Below the pieces are notes generated by a model. That model did not search any database, was not told where the DNA came from, and worked only from the letters and a program-made list of their open reading frames with translations. Shown one piece after another: positions 8,118 through 17,098 of a stretch of 48,034 nucleotides of DNA. The position numbers and the translations under genes were made by a program. Numbering within the stretch: position 1 is the first letter of the stretch; every line of letters starts with the position of its first letter. Source of the stretch: Asticcacaulis biprosthecium C19 (GTDB taxonomy: Bacteria; Pseudomonadota; Alphaproteobacteria; Caulobacterales; Caulobacteraceae). Where the stretch lies: assembly GCF_000204015.1 (NCBI RefSeq), contig NZ_GL883077.1:449700-497733 (forward strand), given 5' to 3'.

Positions 8118-10400
8118 ATGCCGAGCGAAAAACAGACTTTCAGCGACGACGAAGCCCTTTATCTGCACCAGTATCCGCAGCCCGGCAAGATCGCGCTCCT
8201 GCCGACCAAGCCGATGGCGACCCAACGCGACCTGGCCCTGGCCTATTCGCCGGGCGTGGCCGTTCCGGTGCGGCGCATCGCCGAAAATCCGGAGACTGCT
8301 TACGACTATACCGCCAAGGGCAATATGGTCGCGGTGATTTCCAACGGCACGGCCATTCTGGGTCTGGGCAATCTGGGGGCCTTGGCCTCCAAGCCGGTGA
8401 TGGAGGGCAAGGCGGTTCTGTTCAAGCGTTTCGGTGATATCGACAGTTTCGATATCGAAGTCACGACGCAGGATCCGGACGAATTCATCACCGTGGTCAA
8501 GAACATTACGGCGTCGTTCGGCGGCATCAATCTGGAAGACATCAAGTCGCCAGAATGCTTCATCATCGAAGCGGCGCTGCAGGACCTGGCTGATATTCCG
8601 GTCTTCCACGACGATCAGCACGGCACGGCCATCATCGCTGCGGCCGGCCTGATCAACGCGCTGGAAATCACCGGAAAGCGCATCGAAGACGTCAAGGTGG
8701 TGCTGTGCGGCGCGGGTGCTGCGGGCCTGTCGTCCCTGTCGCTGATCAAGGCGCTGGGTGTGCGCCACGACAATACGACCGTCGTCGACATTCATGGCGT
8801 GGTTTTCGAAGGCCGCAAGGTCGATATGGATCAGTGGAAATCGGCCCACGCCACCCGGACCAACAAGCGCACTTTGGCTGAAGCCATGGTCGGCGCCGAC
8901 GTGTTCCTGGGGCTGTCGGCCAGGGGTGTGCTGACCTCGGACATGGTGGCCACCATGGCCGCCAATCCGATCATCTTCGCCATGGCCAATCCGGACCCGG
9001 AAATCACGCCGGAAGATGTCGCCAAGGTGCGATCTGACGCCATCGTGGCGACGGGCCGGTCGGACTATCCGAACCAGGTCAATAACGTCCTGGGCTTCCC
9101 GTACATCTTCCGTGGCGCGCTGGACGTACGCGCGCGCCGGGTGAACCACGAGATGAAGCTGGCCGCCGCCAAGGCTCTGGCGATGCTGGCGCGTGAGGAT
9201 GTGCCGGACGAGGTCGCTGCGGCGTATCAGGGCCGGCACCTGAAGTTCGGCAAGGACTACATCATCCCGTCGCCGTTCGATCCGCGTCTGTTGTGGTATG
9301 TGCCGCCCTTTGTCGCCCAGGCGGCGATGGATACGGGCGTGGCGCGCAAGCCGATCACCGACATGGACGCCTATCGCAAGTCACTTGAGCAGCGGCTTGA
9401 CCCGTCGGCGGGCCTTTTGCAGAACATTACCTCGACGGTGCGGTCGCGTCCGGCCAAGCGCATCGTGTTTGCCGAAGGCGAGGACATTTCGGTTATCCGC
9501 GCGGCGCATGCCTTCAAACAGTCGGGTCTGGGGATTCCCTTGCTGTGCGGTCGGGAGAACCTGATCCGGGACAATATGCGCGTCGCCGGTCTGAACCCGG
9601 ACGAAGAAGATATCGAGATCATCAACGCCCGCAAATCGCACCGGCGCGACGCTTACGCGCAACTGCTGTATGCGCGGTTGCAGCGCAAGGGCTATCTGAA
9701 GCGCGACGTCGAGCGGCTGATCAATCTGGATCGTAACTCGTTCGCCGCGGCCATGCTGATGTCGGGTCATGCCGACGGTATGGTGACAGGTGTGACGCGG
9801 GCCTTTGACCAGGCGTTCGAGGAAGTGATGCGCGTGGTCGACCCGGCGCCGGGCGGTCGGATCATGGGTATGTCGATCGTTCTGGCACGCGGCAAGACCC
9901 TGTTCATCGCTGACACAACGGTGTCGGAGCTGCCGTCACCTGAGGAATTGGGCGACATCGCCATCGAAGCGGCGACGGCGGTGCGCAATATGGGCCATAC
10001 GCCCCGTGTGGCGTTTATGAGCTATTCCAACTTCGGCAATCCGGCGGGTGAGCGGTCGGAGCGGGTGTCGCAAGCCGTGCGGCTGCTGGAGCAGCGCGGG
10101 GTCGATTTCGAGTTCGAAGGCGAGATGTCGCCGGAGATCGCTTTGGATTCCGCCCGTTGGGTCAACTATCCGTTCCAGCGTTTGACGGCGCCGGCGAACG
10201 TGCTGATCATGCCGGCCATTCATTCGGCGTCGATCTCGACCAATCTGATCGAGGCGATTGGCGGGGCAACGGTGGTGGGACCGCTGTTGCTGGGCCTAAG
10301 TAAGCCGGTGCAGATCTGCCAACTGTCGGATTCGGTGAGCAAGATCCTGACCATGGCGACGTTTGCGGCATATGACATACGTGCGTCGGTCAAAGTGTAA
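8118..10400 (+). CDS. maeB: NADP-dependent malic enzyme with C-terminal phosphotransacetylase domain
   Basis: MaeB converts malate to pyruvate and CO2, linking the TCA cycle to pyruvate and NADPH. With the start at 8118 the protein has 760 residues, the usual MaeB length. Residues 1 to about 415 are the malic enzyme part, with YSPGVA near the N-terminus and a nucleotide-binding GAGAAG motif near 195. Residues from about 430 to the end form a phosphotransacetylase-like domain, which in this family usually regulates through acetyl-CoA rather than catalysing. An in-frame ATG at 7920 would add 66 non-conserved residues; I reject it, although the ribosome binding site at 8118 is weak. Two strong terminators follow. 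Confidence 0.95.
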   Translation: MPSEKQTFSDDEALYLHQYPQPGKIALLPTKPMATQRDLALAYSPGVAVPVRRIAENPETAYDYTAKGNMVAVISNGTAILGLGNLGALASKPVMEGKAVLFKRFGDIDSFDIEVTTQDPDEFITVVKNITASFGGINLEDIKSPECFIIEAALQDLADIPVFHDDQHGTAIIAAAGLINALEITGKRIEDVKVVLCGAGAAGLSSLSLIKALGVRHDNTTVVDIHGVVFEGRKVDMDQWKSAHATRTNKRTLAEAMVGADVFLGLSARGVLTSDMVATMAANPIIFAMANPDPEITPEDVAKVRSDAIVATGRSDYPNQVNNVLGFPYIFRGALDVRARRVNHEMKLAAAKALAMLAREDVPDEVAAAYQGRHLKFGKDYIIPSPFDPRLLWYVPPFVAQAAMDTGVARKPITDMDAYRKSLEQRLDPSAGLLQNITSTVRSRPAKRIVFAEGEDISVIRAAHAFKQSGLGIPLLCGRENLIRDNMRVAGLNPDEEDIEIINARKSHRRDAYAQLLYARLQRKGYLKRDVERLINLDRNSFAAAMLMSGHADGMVTGVTRAFDQAFEEVMRVVDPAPGGRIMGMSIVLARGKTLFIADTTVSELPSPEELGDIAIEAATAVRNMGHTPRVAFMSYSNFGNPAGERSERVSQAVRLLEQRGVDFEFEGEMSPEIALDSARWVNYPFQRLTAPANVLIMPAIHSASISTNLIEAIGGATVVGPLLLGLSKPVQICQLSDSVSKILTMATFAAYDIRASVKV

Positions 10401-10419
10401 CGCTGTCGAGTTATGGGGT

Positions 10420-10443
10420 GAAGGGGCCCGAGGCCCCTTCTCT
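10420..10443 (+). terminator. Terminator hairpin after maeB
   Basis: GAAGGGGCC (10420-10428), loop CGA, and GGCCCCTTC (10432-10440) form a perfect 9-bp stem followed by TCTT. The same arms occur after the M28 peptidase gene at 25529-25549. Confidence 0.7.
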
Positions 10444-10449
10444 TAAATA

Positions 10450-10491
10450 CAAGAAAAAGACCGGCCCACTTAGGGACCGGTCTTTTTCTTG
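10450..10491. terminator. Bidirectional terminator, 15-bp stem
   Basis: CAAGAAAAAGACCGG (10450-10464) pairs perfectly with CCGGTCTTTTTCTTG (10477-10491). A-rich and T-rich stretches sit on opposite sides, so it can work as an intrinsic terminator on both strands. It separates maeB (plus) from the convergent permease gene (minus). Confidence 0.88.
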
Positions 10492-10507
10492 TTCCTAAGG
10501 CAAGGGG

Positions 10508-12316
10508 TCACGACCCCTTGACCCCATCACCGTCCGTGTCATCCTTCTGTCGTTGCACCGTAATCAGCCACAAACTCAGCGCAATCGCGGCTATCCCGAT
10601 CAGCGAAGAGTAGGTGAAAAACACGATGTAGCCGGTCCCCAAGGCTTCGCGGGTGACGCCCATAACCTGGGCCGGCTTGGCATAGGCGGCTTCCGGCAAA
10701 GCGCCAAACCAGCTTTTCAGGCTGAACCCGCCATTGTCCGCCGCCTTGGCCGAAGATTCCACGATCCGGCCGGACTGTGAGGCCAGAAGCTTACCCGGCA
10801 GGGCGTACAGCGAGGTAAACAGGGCATATTGCTGGGCGGCATAGCCCTTGGAAATCAAAGACGACATGTAGGCGATCAACACGGTGCCGGCGACGCCGCC
10901 GGAGGCGTTGTCGATGCCCAATGCGACCGAAAAGGCGACCGGGAACTCCCACACACTGCCCCACGGCATGGTGAGATGCACCATATCATTGCCCTGGGTC
11001 GCCAGCCAGGCATAGGCCAGGTTCGAGAACGACCCAACCACCGCGCCGAAGATCAGTGCCGTCTTCATACCGAAACGGGCCATCACGATCCCGCCCAGCG
11101 CCACGCCCAGCATGGTCATGATCACGCCGAATATCTTGCGGACCTCGGCAATGATCGCCAGGTTATAACCCAGGTCGACATAGAAGGCGCCGTTGACGTT
11201 CAGAAGGAAATCCGAAACGCGGTACACGCAGATGGTGGCGAACATCAGCCAGGCCAGGTTCTCATAACGCTCGAAAAAGGCCGCGACCGGCACGATAAAG
11301 GTCTGTTTCAGATAGGCGCCCGGCCGGGTCAGCCTGCGGTCGGCCCCAGGCTTCTCACCTTCCGATACGATCAACTTGCCGCGCAACGGGATACAGGCCA
11401 GCCCCACCAGACCCAACCCCGTTAGCACGGCCGGAACCTGGATAAAGACGCCCAGGGCCTTACTGGTCCACAGCCCTTTGGCGGCATCGAAGGCCTCCGG
11501 TGACGGGAACAGCCATTTAAACAGGTCGATATTGGCCGTCAGGCCACACCCTATCAGACAGATGCCAACCGCCATGACCGCAAGCCGCGCAACCCATTCC
11601 ACCAGTTCGAGGCTTGGATTGGCCACGGCATTGCCGTAGTCGATGGGCCGAACCCGATGTTCCCCCTCCTTGGGTGCCAGGAGAACGCCGATGATTCCCA
11701 GAATCATCAGCGCTGCCATTATCGCATAGGCAACGCCCCACCCCCAACCCAGTCCCTTTTCTTCATCCGCAATCAGCAGCGGTATGACACCCGACACGAA
11801 CGGCGCGATGCGCGCCCCCCAGGCGGTGGCAGTGGCCATGATTGCCTGGCGATCGTCGGACTCGCCGGCCGTTTCAATCCGCCAGGCGTCGATAACGATG
11901 TCCTGAGTGGCACCGGCAAAGCCGATGACGATGGCGGCTATGGCCATCAACCCCAACTGAGTCTGTGGGTTCATGGTTGAAATTGCCCACAGCCCCAGCA
12001 TGATGACCGCCTGGCTGAGGAGGATCCAGCTACGGCGGTGGCCCAGCATGCGCGTCAGACCCGGCAGACCGACGCGGTCCAGCACCGGCGCCCAGACAAA
12101 TTTCAGACTGTAGACAAAGGTGACCAGCGAGAAATAGCTGATCGTGGTCAGCGACAGGTCCGCCGTACGTAGCCACACCGACAGGGTGTCAAAGATCAGG
12201 GACAACGGCAGGCCGGACGAAAAGCCCAGCAGGATCATCACCAGGGCCGGCCGGGTAAAGAAGGGTTTCACGCTCTGGATGAACGTCTTCCTTTCCGCCT
12301 TTGGTGATTCGGACAT
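10508..12316 (-). CDS. ampG: AmpG-family muropeptide permease (MFS)
   Basis: A 602-residue inner-membrane transporter with about 12 or more hydrophobic segments. The N-terminal GFSSGLPL, SLKFVWAP and GATQDIVIDAWR stretches are typical of AmpG, which imports GlcNAc-anhydroMurNAc peptides for cell-wall recycling. It is about 100 residues longer than E. coli AmpG because of an enlarged central cytoplasmic loop. GGGAGG five bases before the ATG supports the start. No beta-lactamase or ampR gene is nearby, so the likely role is recycling. An 8-bp inverted repeat (10501-10520) overlaps the stop codon. Confidence 0.88.
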   Translation of the reverse strand: MSESPKAERKTFIQSVKPFFTRPALVMILLGFSSGLPLSLIFDTLSVWLRTADLSLTTISYFSLVTFVYSLKFVWAPVLDRVGLPGLTRMLGHRRSWILLSQAVIMLGLWAISTMNPQTQLGLMAIAAIVIGFAGATQDIVIDAWRIETAGESDDRQAIMATATAWGARIAPFVSGVIPLLIADEEKGLGWGWGVAYAIMAALMILGIIGVLLAPKEGEHRVRPIDYGNAVANPSLELVEWVARLAVMAVGICLIGCGLTANIDLFKWLFPSPEAFDAAKGLWTSKALGVFIQVPAVLTGLGLVGLACIPLRGKLIVSEGEKPGADRRLTRPGAYLKQTFIVPVAAFFERYENLAWLMFATICVYRVSDFLLNVNGAFYVDLGYNLAIIAEVRKIFGVIMTMLGVALGGIVMARFGMKTALIFGAVVGSFSNLAYAWLATQGNDMVHLTMPWGSVWEFPVAFSVALGIDNASGGVAGTVLIAYMSSLISKGYAAQQYALFTSLYALPGKLLASQSGRIVESSAKAADNGGFSLKSWFGALPEAAYAKPAQVMGVTREALGTGYIVFFTYSSLIGIAAIALSLWLITVQRQKDDTDGDGVKGS

Positions 12317-12374
12317 ATGGGCCTCCCAGTTACTTCGCCGGAGAGCCTAGACCAGTTTACCGAAACGGCAAGCC

Positions 12375-13889
12375 TTAGGCGCTTTTGACCTGAGGCCGGG
12401 CGCCGGTCCAGGTTTGCAATCGCGCCTTCAGCGCCACCAGCTCGATAGGTTTGGTGAGAAAGTCGTTCATACCGGCGGCCAGGCAGGCGCGGCGGTCTTC
12501 CTCGTAGGCATTGGCGGTCAGGGCGATAATCGGGGTGCGCACACCGAGGGCGCGGACCTCACGTGTCGTTCCCAGACCATCCAGGCCCGGCAAGCCTAGA
12601 TCCATAAAGATCAGGTCGAACTTGCGGTCTTTCAGGACGTCGATGGCTTCTTCGCCCGATGATGCCCGCTCGACGCGGCAGCCTTCACGCTGGAGCAGAA
12701 TCTGAGCCAGCAGGGCATTGACGGGGTTATCCTCGACCAGCAACACTGCCTTGTCCTGGCCGGACTCCGTGATGATGCGGTCGTCGTCATTGTGCGCCGG
12801 CGTGACGCCCTGGCCCTGGAGCGCTTCCAGCCGTTCAATCAGCGAGGCGCGACGCAGAGGCTTGATGAGATAGCCCGCCCAGCCGTGTTCGCGCCATTCG
12901 GCGATTTCGTCGCGTTGTTCTGGCGTAAGAAGGACAAGACTGCGCGGTGACGGTGCCATGACGGGGCCAGCAAAGGCCGCGCGGTCGGCCAGGATCAAAC
13001 CCTGCGAAGCGTAACAATCTTCGACGCCCGGGACATCACGCAGTCGGACGTCGTGGGCTGCCAGGTGGCTGCGGGCGCCGTCGACCAGGACCGGATTGGC
13101 GCTGATCAGGGTGACGGTGCGCGGATGCTTCGGCGCCGCGCCGCGCAGACGCAGGCCATAGGACGCCCGGAATTCGACGCTGAAGGTCGACCCCTTGCCG
13201 ATTTCGGACTCAAGGCTCAGCGTGCCGTCCATGACTTCGACCAGCTTCTTGACGACCACCAGGCCCAGGCCGGCGCCGCCATAACGGGTGGCGTGGGTGG
13301 GATGGACCTGGCCGTACTCCTCGAAGATGCGTTCGCGAGCTTCCGGTGGGATGCCCGGACCGGTGTCGCGGATGCTGAAGCGGATAAGGTCGTCGTCGGT
13401 CAGGCCGACCTGGATCAGAACCCCGCCGGTCGCGGTGAATTTGATGGCATTGCCGGCCAGGTTGAACAGAATCTGGCGCAGCCGGCCCTCGTCGGCCTGG
13501 ATGAAGTCCAGGCGGGGGTCCAGGCTCCATGCGATCTCGATATGATTGGCGTGGGCGCGCGGCGACAAAAGTTCGGCGACGCTTTGTAGCAGGGGTTCGA
13601 GATGGACCTCGCCGGTTTCCAGTTCGATGCGGCCGGCATCGATGCGCGCATAGTCGAGCAGGTCGTTGACCAATGTCAGTAAATGCTCACCGGAATGGCG
13701 TGCGGTAGTAAGGTAGGAATTCTGATCGGGGCTCAGCGGCGTCTTGGCCATCAGGTCCAGCATGCCCATCAAACCATTGAGGGGGGTGCGGATTTCGTGG
13801 CTCATCAGCCGGAAGAAGTCCTCACGCGCCTTAAGCTTTTCTTCGGGCGAAGGTGTGTGGCTTTCTGAGTCGGTACGCAGGGGCGACAT
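12375..13889 (-). CDS. shkA: Hybrid histidine kinase, ShkA-type (c-di-GMP-gated)
   Basis: This 504-residue soluble hybrid kinase has four parts: a dimerisation domain with SHEIRTPLNG (His31), an ATPase domain with N-box LFNLAGNAIKF (about 141-151), DTGPGIP (175-181) and GAGLGL (205-210), a degenerate receiver Rec1 (about 256-357), and a true receiver Rec2 (about 380-497) with phosphoacceptor Asp430 in LIFMD and Lys near 480. In Caulobacter ShkA, c-di-GMP binds Rec1 and releases it from an Asp-Asp-Arg linker motif. That motif is present here at 369-371, and Rec1 has Y-x-I-x-P-x-R at 340-346. The known pathway is ShkA-ShpA-TacA, driving stalk genes. Orthology is inferred but strong. The start lacks a clear ribosome binding site. 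Confidence 0.88.
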   Translation of the reverse strand: MSPLRTDSESHTPSPEEKLKAREDFFRLMSHEIRTPLNGLMGMLDLMAKTPLSPDQNSYLTTARHSGEHLLTLVNDLLDYARIDAGRIELETGEVHLEPLLQSVAELLSPRAHANHIEIAWSLDPRLDFIQADEGRLRQILFNLAGNAIKFTATGGVLIQVGLTDDDLIRFSIRDTGPGIPPEARERIFEEYGQVHPTHATRYGGAGLGLVVVKKLVEVMDGTLSLESEIGKGSTFSVEFRASYGLRLRGAAPKHPRTVTLISANPVLVDGARSHLAAHDVRLRDVPGVEDCYASQGLILADRAAFAGPVMAPSPRSLVLLTPEQRDEIAEWREHGWAGYLIKPLRRASLIERLEALQGQGVTPAHNDDDRIITESGQDKAVLLVEDNPVNALLAQILLQREGCRVERASSGEEAIDVLKDRKFDLIFMDLGLPGLDGLGTTREVRALGVRTPIIALTANAYEEDRRACLAAGMNDFLTKPIELVALKARLQTWTGARPQVKSA

Positions 13890-13949
13890 TCGGTCTGTAC
13901 ATCCATCGTTCTGATGGGCACCACATTAGGGTACAAAGATTAAGTTAGC

Positions 13950-15527
13950 TCAAAGACGCGACGACGCATGGACTGGCGCCTGTGCAAAACCGGCGGGCGA
14001 ATCTTCGTTAAACGGCCCAGTGCGACGGTAGACCAGGGCTTCGGCGACGTGGCGGCGCAAGACGGAGCCCGATTGTTCCAGGTCGGCAATGGTTCGCGCC
14101 AGGCGAAGCGTCCGTGTCCAGCCGCGTGCCGACAGGCCCGTTTGCTGTGCGGCCTGGGTCAGTAGCGTCTTGGCTGTGGGGTCAAGATTGCAGATCTGCT
14201 CCAGGCCCGATCCGTGGGCGGTGGCATTCAGGGCATTCCCCGGGGCGAGGTCGAGGCGATGGGCGCGTTCGGCCTGAAGTTGGCGGGCGGATTCGACGCG
14301 GAGACGAACCTCGTCCGAGCCTTCAGCGGGGGCGGGCAGGGCCATGTCCATAGCGGTCACGGCGGGCACATCGATCTGCAGGTCGATCCGGTCCATCAGC
14401 GGTCCCGATACCCGGCCCTGATAATCCTTCAGGCAGCGCGGCGCCTTGCCGCAGGAACCGCGGCCGACCCCGCCGTGGCCGCACTTGCACGGATTCATGG
14501 CGGCGACCAGTTGCACGCGGGCTGGGTATTTGATGTGGTGATTGGCGCGGGCGACGACGATTTCGTTGGTTTCCAGCGGTTGGCGCAACGAATCCAAAGC
14601 CTGGGGCGAGAATTCGGGCAGTTCATCGAGGAACAGCACGCCATTATGCGCCAAGGACATTTCACCTGGCTTGGCGCGGACACCGCCACCGGTCAGGGCG
14701 GCCATCGACGCTGAATGGTGCGGGGCGCGAAACGGCCGTTCATTGGTCAGTTCGCCGCGGGCGATCAGTCCCGCCATCGACCAGATTTGCGAGGTTTCCA
14801 GCAGCTCCAGGTTTGACATCGACGGCAATATGCCCGGCAGGCGCTGGGCCAGCATCGACTTGCCAGAACCCGGCGGACCTACGAACAGCAGGTTGTGACC
14901 CCCGGCGGCAGCAATTTCCAGGGCGCGTTTGGGAACTTCCTGGCCCTTGACCTCCTTGAGGTCCATGGCCTTGTGAGGCTCGGCGCGTTTGCCGCGCACG
15001 GGCGGTTCGAGGACAAAATGGCCTTTGAAGTGGTTGATCAGGGCAATGATCGAGCGCGGGGCGAGAATTTTGACATCGCCGGCCCAGGCTGCCTCCGGAC
15101 CATTGTCGAAAGGACAAATCAGTCCCATGCCGTAGCTCGAGGCGGCGATGGCGGCGGGTAAGGCGCCGGCGACCGGGGCGATGCTGCCATCCAGCTTCAA
15201 CTCCCCCAGGACCACATACTCATTGAGGGCGTCTTCGGGGAGGATGCCCATGACAATCATCATGGCCAGGGCGATCGGCAGGTCGAAATGGGTGCCTTCC
15301 TTGGGCAGGTCGGCCGGTGACAGGTTGGCGACAATGCGTTTGCCCCCCGGCAAAGACAGGCCGACACCTGCAAAGGCGCCGCGGACGCGCTCACGGCTCT
15401 CGGCCACCGCCTTGTCACCCAGGCCGACGACCGAGAAGGCGACAGGTCCCTTGGTCAACACCACCTCGGCTTCGACTCGGCGGGCTTCTGCCCCTTCGAA
15501 TGCGACAGTGGTGATCCTGGCGGGCAT
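13950..15527 (-). CDS. comM: YifB/ComM family Mg-chelatase-like AAA+ ATPase
   Basis: ComM, 525 residues, belongs to the YifB family. In naturally transformable bacteria it is a hexameric helicase that promotes branch migration during integration of incoming DNA. The N-terminal domain (about 20-160) has the family's KGPVAFSVVGL and NLSPADLPKEG stretches. Walker A GPPGSGKS is near residue 220, Walker B LFLDELPEF near 300, and a cysteine cluster NPCKCGHGG near 345. A C-terminal helical domain completes the protein. A perfect DnaA box lies 53 bases upstream. Whether this organism is transformable cannot be told from here. Confidence 0.93.
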   Translation of the reverse strand: MPARITTVAFEGAEARRVEAEVVLTKGPVAFSVVGLGDKAVAESRERVRGAFAGVGLSLPGGKRIVANLSPADLPKEGTHFDLPIALAMMIVMGILPEDALNEYVVLGELKLDGSIAPVAGALPAAIAASSYGMGLICPFDNGPEAAWAGDVKILAPRSIIALINHFKGHFVLEPPVRGKRAEPHKAMDLKEVKGQEVPKRALEIAAAGGHNLLFVGPPGSGKSMLAQRLPGILPSMSNLELLETSQIWSMAGLIARGELTNERPFRAPHHSASMAALTGGGVRAKPGEMSLAHNGVLFLDELPEFSPQALDSLRQPLETNEIVVARANHHIKYPARVQLVAAMNPCKCGHGGVGRGSCGKAPRCLKDYQGRVSGPLMDRIDLQIDVPAVTAMDMALPAPAEGSDEVRLRVESARQLQAERAHRLDLAPGNALNATAHGSGLEQICNLDPTAKTLLTQAAQQTGLSARGWTRTLRLARTIADLEQSGSVLRRHVAEALVYRRTGPFNEDSPAGFAQAPVHASSRL

Positions 15528-15579
15528 ATCTTGTGGCTCCTGAGCGCTGAAACTCTAGACCTTGGGTAAGCAGGGGAAA

Positions 15580-15588
15580 TTATCCACA
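15580..15588 (+). promoter_or_regulatory. Perfect DnaA box upstream of comM
   Basis: TTATCCACA matches the strongest DnaA box consensus in all nine positions. It lies in the 188-base gap between comM and gshB, in an AT-rich stretch that should hold the comM promoter. I see no second box, so an origin is unlikely. Regulation of comM by DnaA is an inference. Confidence 0.5.
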
Positions 15589-15715
15589 AGCTATGGCAGA
15601 GTTTGAGACAAATCAAGAACAAAATGCAAACAAAACCGAAAACACGGTTTTTGACCTTCGTCAAATTTCCGCAAGATACGGATTGTTAACACTTTTGCGA
15701 CGGTGAGCGATGTTC

Positions 15716-16663
15716 TCAGGAGGCGAGTTTGGCCTCAATCCGTTCCCACAGGGTCACGCCGACGTCGATGTTTTCGAAGGCTTTCAGCTGCACGGCGCCG
15801 GTCGGCGAAGTGACATTGATTTCGGTCAGAAAGTCGCCGATGACGTCGATGCCGACGAACATCAGTTCCTTCTCTTTCAGGACGGGTTTCAGTATTTCGC
15901 AGATTTCGCGATCGCGGTCGGTCAGGATCAGGGGCTCAGCGCGGCCGCCGACACGCAGGTTGGAGCGTACCCCGCCTTCGGCCGGGACACGATTGATACC
16001 ACCGGCGATTTCGCCGTCGATCAGGATGATGCGTTTGTCGCCGGCGCTGACGGCCGGAATGAATTTCTGCAGGATGACCGGCTCGCGGCTGATATTGCCG
16101 AACAGCTCGACCAGGGAGTCAAGATTGCGGTCGCCGGCCTTCAGCTTGATAATGCCGTTGCCGGCGGCGCCGTGTAGCGGTTTCAGGATACAGTCGCCAT
16201 GACGGTCGAAGAAGTCGTTCAACGCCTCGAAATCCGACGAGATGATGGTTGGCGGTTGCAGCCCTTCGAAACGGGTGGCCAGCAGCTTTTCCGGCGCGTC
16301 GCGGACCGAGGTCGGATTGTTGACCACCAGGGTCTTCGGATGGATGGTTTCGAGGAAATAGGTGGCGGTGATGTAAGCGATGTCGAAGGGCGGATCCTGA
16401 CGCATCAGGACCACGTCGATATCGTCAGCTAAATCCAGCTTTTGGTAGTCGCCGGCGGTCACATGATCGCCCTTGACCGGGCGCAGGGTGACCTTGCGGC
16501 CGCGGGCGGAGACCCGGCCGTCTTCAAGGGTCAGGTGCTGCGGCTCATAGACCCAGAGTTCGTGACCACGGTCTTGCGCGGCCATCATCAGCAGGAAGGT
16601 GGTGTCCGAGGCGATGTTGATCTTCTCGATCGGGTCCATCTGTACGGCAACGCGGAGGGTCAT
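15716..16663 (-). CDS. gshB: Glutathione synthetase
   Basis: GshB, 315 residues, joins gamma-glutamylcysteine and glycine using ATP, the second step of glutathione synthesis. The N-terminal [13 protein letters not shown] stretch, the ATP-grasp lysine motif [12 protein letters not shown] near residue 150, and the C-terminal [19 protein letters not shown] stretch are typical. The length is normal. AGGA about 8 bases before the ATG supports the start. It is the last gene of the minus-strand series hemW-rsmI-yraN-gshB, a common alphaproteobacterial arrangement, so it is probably cotranscribed with them. Confidence 0.96.
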   Translation of the reverse strand: MTLRVAVQMDPIEKINIASDTTFLLMMAAQDRGHELWVYEPQHLTLEDGRVSARGRKVTLRPVKGDHVTAGDYQKLDLADDIDVVLMRQDPPFDIAYITATYFLETIHPKTLVVNNPTSVRDAPEKLLATRFEGLQPPTIISSDFEALNDFFDRHGDCILKPLHGAAGNGIIKLKAGDRNLDSLVELFGNISREPVILQKFIPAVSAGDKRIILIDGEIAGGINRVPAEGGVRSNLRVGGRAEPLILTDRDREICEILKPVLKEKELMFVGIDVIGDFLTEINVTSPTGAVQLKAFENIDVGVTLWERIEAKLAS

Positions 16664-16720
16664 GGGCGGCTTCCTGTCATATCCCGGCTCATATGTGGGG
16701 CGCGCTGCGGTAGCGCAAGC

Positions 16721-17098
16721 CTAAAAGCGTTCGACGGTCTCGAAGGCATCGATGATATGAACCGGCCACCGGCCCGGTGCCAAGGTGTAAAGATCAATAC
16801 TGAGATCGAGGTGGCGCAGGTTGGGCCGGTTCTGTTGCAGGGCCAGGCCCGCCTGCCAAAGACGGTGCTGCTGTACGGACGATACGGCGATGGCGGCGTC
16901 TTCGTGCCGTTGGCGTTGTTTGACCTCGATGACGGCCAGGCGTTTGCCCTTGCGCGCCAGGATGTCGATCTCGCCCTGAGGCGTTTTCAGGCGAAAACCC
17001 AGGATGCGGTAGCCCTTCAGCATCAGGTGAACCATGGCAACGTATTCGGCCATGCGACCGGATGTGCGTGCCCTGGCTCCCCGGAGGCTGCGGTTCAT
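16721..17098 (-). CDS. yraN: YraN family endonuclease-like protein (UPF0102)
   Basis: A 125-residue protein of the UPF0102/YraN family. Its restriction-endonuclease-like core is visible: GRMAEYVAMVHL near the N-terminus, then GEIDILARKGKRLAVIEVK with the D-x(n)-E-V-K active-site pattern. The physiological role of the family is not settled. The start codon overlaps the rsmI stop as ATGA, indicating translational coupling, and the rsmI-yraN pairing is widely conserved. Confidence 0.93.
   Translation of the reverse strand: MNRSLRGARARTSGRMAEYVAMVHLMLKGYRILGFRLKTPQGEIDILARKGKRLAVIEVKQRQRHEDAAIAVSSVQQHRLWQAGLALQQNRPNLRHLDLSIDLYTLAPGRWPVHIIDAFETVERF

Noticed and set aside
8064-9239. A 391-codon frame antisense to maeB
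   Set aside because: The composition is His/Arg/Gly-rich without motifs, and maeB is clearly the coding strand.
15528-15715. Replication origin between comM and gshB
   Set aside because: Only one DnaA box is present, with no box cluster, no clear unwinding element and no origin-linked genes.
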